From Pedobacter sp. (lineage in GTDB: Bacteria; Bacteroidota; Bacteroidia; Sphingobacteriales; Sphingobacteriaceae): a stretch of DNA of 64,000 nt. The notes below the pieces were generated by a model, which saw only the letters and a program-made list of their open reading frames with translations, made no database searches and was not told the DNA's origin. Both the position numbers and the translations under genes were made by a program. The stretch is taken from assembly GCF_031119335.1 (NCBI RefSeq), contig NZ_JAVHXT010000003.1, positions 271,355 to 335,354 of the forward strand, given 5' to 3'. Of this stretch, positions 60,981 through 64,000 are shown in pieces (the stretch's first letter is position 1; each line of letters begins with the position of its first letter).

Positions 60981-62345
60981 TTACTTTACTGCCGATGGCA
61001 CTGTAACTTGCTTGCCAATTACTACATCATTGAAAATAATATTCTCTGTATTGGATAAACTTAAAGCAGTAGTACATGAGTCAATCTTCACTTTAGTAAA
61101 ATGTACATCCCTCACCTTCTTATCAGGATAGCCTTGGATAACCAAACCTGCGTTATGAGCAGTCTTAAATCTCAGGTTATCAATAAATATATCGTGAATG
61201 TCTGTAGCAAAGCCTTTTCCCTCGCCATGATAATATGAGGTAATAAAAACTCCATCCTCCACATCACCAAACTCAACATTACTCACATAAATATTTTTAA
61301 TAAAACCACCTCTATCTGGATTTGATTTTAGGTAAATCCCTCTTTTGCAATAGCCTCCATAGGTACAATTTTCTACAAACACATTCTGTACCCCTGCAGA
61401 CATTTCGCTTCCAATTACCACACCATGCAAGCCTTTAAAGCGGCAGTTGCGGATAATGATATTTTCTGAAGAGATAGCTGTCTTTCTACCTTCGTGATCT
61501 CGTCCTGCTTTGATCGCTACGTTATCATCTGCATTGTTAAAGTCGATATCCTCTATTAAGACATTTTTGGAATACTCGGGATCAAAACCGTCGTTATTCT
61601 TATTAAAGGCATTGAATTTAACTTTCCTAGCGGTGATGTTCTCAGATTTTAAAAAATGTACCGACCAAAAAGGAGAATTAGCAATGGTTACCCCTTCTAT
61701 TAAAATGTTCTTGCAATCGTAAAATTGAATGAGGTGCGGACGCAGGTAATGCCCTTCGCCAAAAACGCGATCTTTCAAAGGTGTTTCTTCTTGGTTCATT
61801 TTTCTGCTTAATTGTTGACTTGGCTTTTGCAAATCGTACCATTTGCTGAACCCATCCTTGCCGTTGCCATCAATAGTTCCTTCACCTATAATAGCGACAT
61901 TTTCAACTTTATAAGCGTAAATCAGCGGGCTGTAGTTGTAGATAAAAGTACCTTCCCAGCTAGTTGGTACAACAGGCAAATAATCTTTTGCATTGGTACC
62001 GAATATCAACTTTGCACCTTTTTGTAGCTCAATGGTTGTGTTGCTCACAAATTGGATGGGTCCATTGACTATGTAAACACCTGGCGTTACGACAATTTTA
62101 GCTCCGCCTTTAGCTTTACTGGCTTGCATGGCTTTATCAAAAGCAGGTTTGTTATTAGCAGCAGAATCGCCTTTGGCCCCAAAATCTGTAAGCTGTAAAA
62201 TATAAGTGGAAATCTCGGGGACTTTAATGTCTCTTAAAATGGCATCTCTTTTCTCTTCTCTAGATAGTTCCTTTTTAGATTGACAGCAAATTAATGTAGT
62301 AGATATATATAAGGCAAATAACCAAATAGTTCTTTGAAGTATCAT
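60981..62345 (-). CDS. GH28-family lipoprotein (polygalacturonase-like)
   Basis: From ATG at 62345 the product is 454 residues with a lipoprotein signal (LFALYISTTLICCQSKK). The ORF-track start 21 codons upstream would hide the signal. The right-handed beta helix begins TDFGAKGDSAANNKPAFDKAM. GH28 catalytic motifs are intact: NDGFDPEYSKNV, NADDNVAIKAGRD, GLHGVVIGSEM and RGIYLKSN. The family hydrolyses galacturonan or related polymers. No SusCD pair or regulator is adjacent, so it is an isolated enzyme. Confidence 0.88.
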   Translation of the reverse strand: MILQRTIWLFALYISTTLICCQSKKELSREEKRDAILRDIKVPEISTYILQLTDFGAKGDSAANNKPAFDKAMQASKAKGGAKIVVTPGVYIVNGPIQFVSNTTIELQKGAKLIFGTNAKDYLPVVPTSWEGTFIYNYSPLIYAYKVENVAIIGEGTIDGNGKDGFSKWYDLQKPSQQLSRKMNQEETPLKDRVFGEGHYLRPHLIQFYDCKNILIEGVTIANSPFWSVHFLKSENITARKVKFNAFNKNNDGFDPEYSKNVLIEDIDFNNADDNVAIKAGRDHEGRKTAISSENIIIRNCRFKGLHGVVIGSEMSAGVQNVFVENCTYGGYCKRGIYLKSNPDRGGFIKNIYVSNVEFGDVEDGVFITSYYHGEGKGFATDIHDIFIDNLRFKTAHNAGLVIQGYPDKKVRDVHFTKVKIDSCTTALSLSNTENIIFNDVVIGKQVTVPSAVK

Positions 62346-62464
62346 ATTTTGTAAAGATGGCTTTAAAGGTAACTTATTAAGCGTAAAAATAGATAATCTG
62401 ATAAGCAAACCATGTGTTTAAAGATCGCAACATTTTTGCTTTTAACTTAAAAACAACATAAGAA

Positions 62465-63364
62465 TTACTGTTTTAACAGCATCACTTGCTCCAGTAGTAT
62501 CGGCAACCCACTAGGATTTACCTGGTCATTATTCCAAAAACTCATTACGCAACTTACAAATCTTTCGCGTACTGGTGCCACAACAAAGTATATGGTCAAT
62601 GTTTTGCCTCCAGTCATACCAACAAGCACTGATGTTACCCCTTTAAAGTCATAAATTACCCTTTTTGCTTTTACTTCGCTTCCCTCAAAAACCACATTTA
62701 CCTCTTCTTCAGAAACTATCTTACCTTGCTTTTTAGATTGAATAACTTTATATTGATTTTCAACTGAAATTGCCGCATCTTGAGCAATTTTATGAATACT
62801 CCAATTCATTTGTCCGTTATAGGGACATTGCATATTAGCCACCCCCATCCATCTGCAATTTTTGCCCAACTTAATCTTGCGCCCCACGAAGTTAACACTG
62901 TCTACGGTGAGGCTTTCGTAATAAGAACGAGGAATTTTATTGTTGATAATTAACGGCACCAACTCTTTTTCCAATGCCTTATCAGTCTTGTTAACTCCTG
63001 CAAACGCAATTCCATTTATTCCATTAGAGGTCTCCACAAAATAATAAGTGGTATGTTGCAAGATGCCCGGAGCAATCTCAACCTTTTTCTCTACATAATA
63101 ATTTTGCTGTTTAATTGAGCTATCAGACAAAAGCAATTCTGTTTCTTTAACATTATAGTACTTAAACTTCTTAGCAATTGCCTTTTTTGAAAACTCTACC
63201 GATACAGCTGCGTTACTTATTTCTATTCCATCAATATTGAAAAAGTCAGTGCCATTATTAGATATGGCCTGCAGTCGCGAAAAAATTTCTTCTTTTGAGC
63301 CTTGCGCACAGCAATTAGTGCCGTAAATTAAAAGAAATAGAATGATTAGCGATTTAAAACTCAT
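62465..63364 (-). CDS. Secreted protein of unknown function
   Basis: The 299-residue protein has a signal peptide (SLIILFLLIYGTNCCAQG). The mature part is alpha/beta with a conserved-looking CRWMGVANMQCPYNGQMNWS segment near residue 170 and a C-terminal TIYFVVAPVRERFVSCVMSFW. It has four or more cysteines outside the signal. I do not recognise a family; the end GLPILLEQ is not a GLPGLI motif. It precedes the GH28 gene by about 120 bp. Confidence 0.55.
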   Translation of the reverse strand: MSFKSLIILFLLIYGTNCCAQGSKEEIFSRLQAISNNGTDFFNIDGIEISNAAVSVEFSKKAIAKKFKYYNVKETELLLSDSSIKQQNYYVEKKVEIAPGILQHTTYYFVETSNGINGIAFAGVNKTDKALEKELVPLIINNKIPRSYYESLTVDSVNFVGRKIKLGKNCRWMGVANMQCPYNGQMNWSIHKIAQDAAISVENQYKVIQSKKQGKIVSEEEVNVVFEGSEVKAKRVIYDFKGVTSVLVGMTGGKTLTIYFVVAPVRERFVSCVMSFWNNDQVNPSGLPILLEQVMLLKQ

Positions 63365-63453
63365 GGCCGTAGCATTTTAAAGACCAAGATAACTGAAGCC
63401 TTTGATAACTACAAACAACTATCAGAAGCAATAACTAATCGTGCAATAATTCT

Positions 63454-64000
63454 TTACATATATCGCTTAATCGCTTCCCACAAAATTGGATCGTAATTGT
63501 AAACATCTGGCCTAAATTGAACGGTACCACTATCATCCGCCCATGCGGTATAATAAGCAATGAACACACCAATGCTCTTACGTGGCGAGTACCAAGTTGG
63601 CTTTAACTTAAATGTGTTAAGCGTATCTGTTTTTTTAGCCAATTTCTTTTGAAAGATGGCATTTTTGGTGGTATCAATTGGCGGTAAATCTACATCCATA
63701 CGTAAATTATCGTACTGATATTTATCTTTCACCATTAGCTCTGCAAACTTCAACGGCTGCTCTATACGTACACAACCGTGACTAATCGCTCTGTTCGCTA
63801 ATTTAAAGCCATATTTATTGTTAGTGTCATGTAGGTAGATACTAGAACTGTTATCGAAAACAAACTTAAATTTGCCTAAAGCATTACCATCTCCAGAACC
63901 CTGTTTGAAGCTAAAGGGAAGCTTTTCTCTCGGATATCTATTCCAATTGATAGTATCTGGGTCGGCAACTAATTTACCCTTGTAGTAAACCCTAATGTTA
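63454..64000 (-). CDS. YcbB-type L,D-transpeptidase, 5' end outside window
   Basis: The reading frame stays open to the window edge, so the M-start at 63753 in the ORF track is internal. The visible 182 residues contain the YkuD catalytic motif ISHGCVRIEQP with the Cys nucleophile, preceded by FDNSSSIYLHDTNNKYGF, and end with the C-terminal YcbB-like domain (SIGVFIAYYTAWADDSG, WEAIKRYM). The enzyme forms 3-3 peptidoglycan crosslinks or attaches proteins. The missing N-terminus prevents checking for the large YcbB domain and signal. Confidence 0.88.
   Translation of the reverse strand, partial: NIRVYYKGKLVADPDTINWNRYPREKLPFSFKQGSGDGNALGKFKFVFDNSSSIYLHDTNNKYGFKLANRAISHGCVRIEQPLKFAELMVKDKYQYDNLRMDVDLPPIDTTKNAIFQKKLAKKTDTLNTFKLKPTWYSPRKSIGVFIAYYTAWADDSGTVQFRPDVYNYDPILWEAIKRYM

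Noticed and set aside
62465-63364. GLPGLI-family assignment
   Set aside because: The defining GLPGLI motif is absent; SGLPILLEQ at the end is only superficially similar.

Overview
The window comes from a Bacteroidota chromosome, most likely Sphingobacteriaceae and close to Pedobacter. This rests on the fused CcoN-CcoO oxidase subunit, the SusC/SusD pair, TAnnTTTG-type promoter -7 boxes, near-absence of Shine-Dalgarno sequences, the fused E1 alpha/beta dehydrogenase, the tmRNA tag GENNYALAA and several families of intergenic palindromic repeats. No insertion sequence, prophage, CRISPR array or rRNA operon is visible. No database search was possible, so family names come from motif recognition.

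Region 1 (1-10.9 kb, all minus strand) is a microaerobic respiration block. A short protein derived from D-lactate dehydrogenase and hemN are followed by the copper ATPase ccoI, ccoS, the cbb3 oxidase genes ccoNO, ccoQ and ccoP, then ccoG, fixH/ccoH and a SafE-like membrane protein. The hemN unit and ccoNO each have a Crp/Fnr-type palindrome centred exactly 58.5 bp upstream of a TAnnTTTG box, which suggests joint control by oxygen limitation.

Region 2 (11.3-31.3 kb) is a polysaccharide-utilisation locus. A GntR-type regulator with a LacI-like sensor domain (plus strand) diverges from an 18.6-kb minus-strand gene run: susC, susD, a metallophosphoesterase lipoprotein, an MFS transporter, a DUF4380 protein, an SDR dehydrogenase, an UlaG-like metallo-hydrolase, a DUF6259 putative glycosidase, an enolase-superfamily sugar-acid dehydratase, a GH50-like glycosidase, then lutA, lutB and lutC. 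The genes are tightly packed and the only strong terminator found follows lutC. The set suggests glycan breakdown, oxidation of the released sugar to an acid, dehydration, and lactate oxidation at the end. Two arrays of 5-bp tandem repeats (GTAGT/GTGGT) in the divergent promoter are candidate operators.

Region 3 (31.4-44.7 kb) is mostly housekeeping: tRNA-Met(CAT), a HAD phosphatase, a DUF962 protein, catalase-peroxidase KatG, an Rnk/GreA-like factor, a 40-residue membrane protein missed by the ORF track, proline dehydrogenase, and the aromatic pathway genes aroB, pheA, a DAHP synthase-chorismate mutase fusion, aroA and aroC. A transcription attenuator with a 20-codon leader peptide (9 aromatic residues), a terminator and a competing antiterminator precedes pheA.

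Region 4 (44.7-51.7 kb) is an accessory run of secreted, lipoprotein and membrane proteins of mostly unknown function. It includes a WG-repeat/Sel1-like/zinc-finger protein and ends with a LytTR response regulator. Region 5 (51.9-64 kb) holds a TPR histidine kinase, the E1 alpha/beta dehydrogenase, a DUF1573 protein, a class I aminotransferase, the tmRNA gene ssrA, an odd secreted protein with a membrane/lipobox segment inserted near its C-terminus, a GH28 lipoprotein, an unknown secreted protein and the 3' part of a YcbB-type L,D-transpeptidase cut by the window edge.
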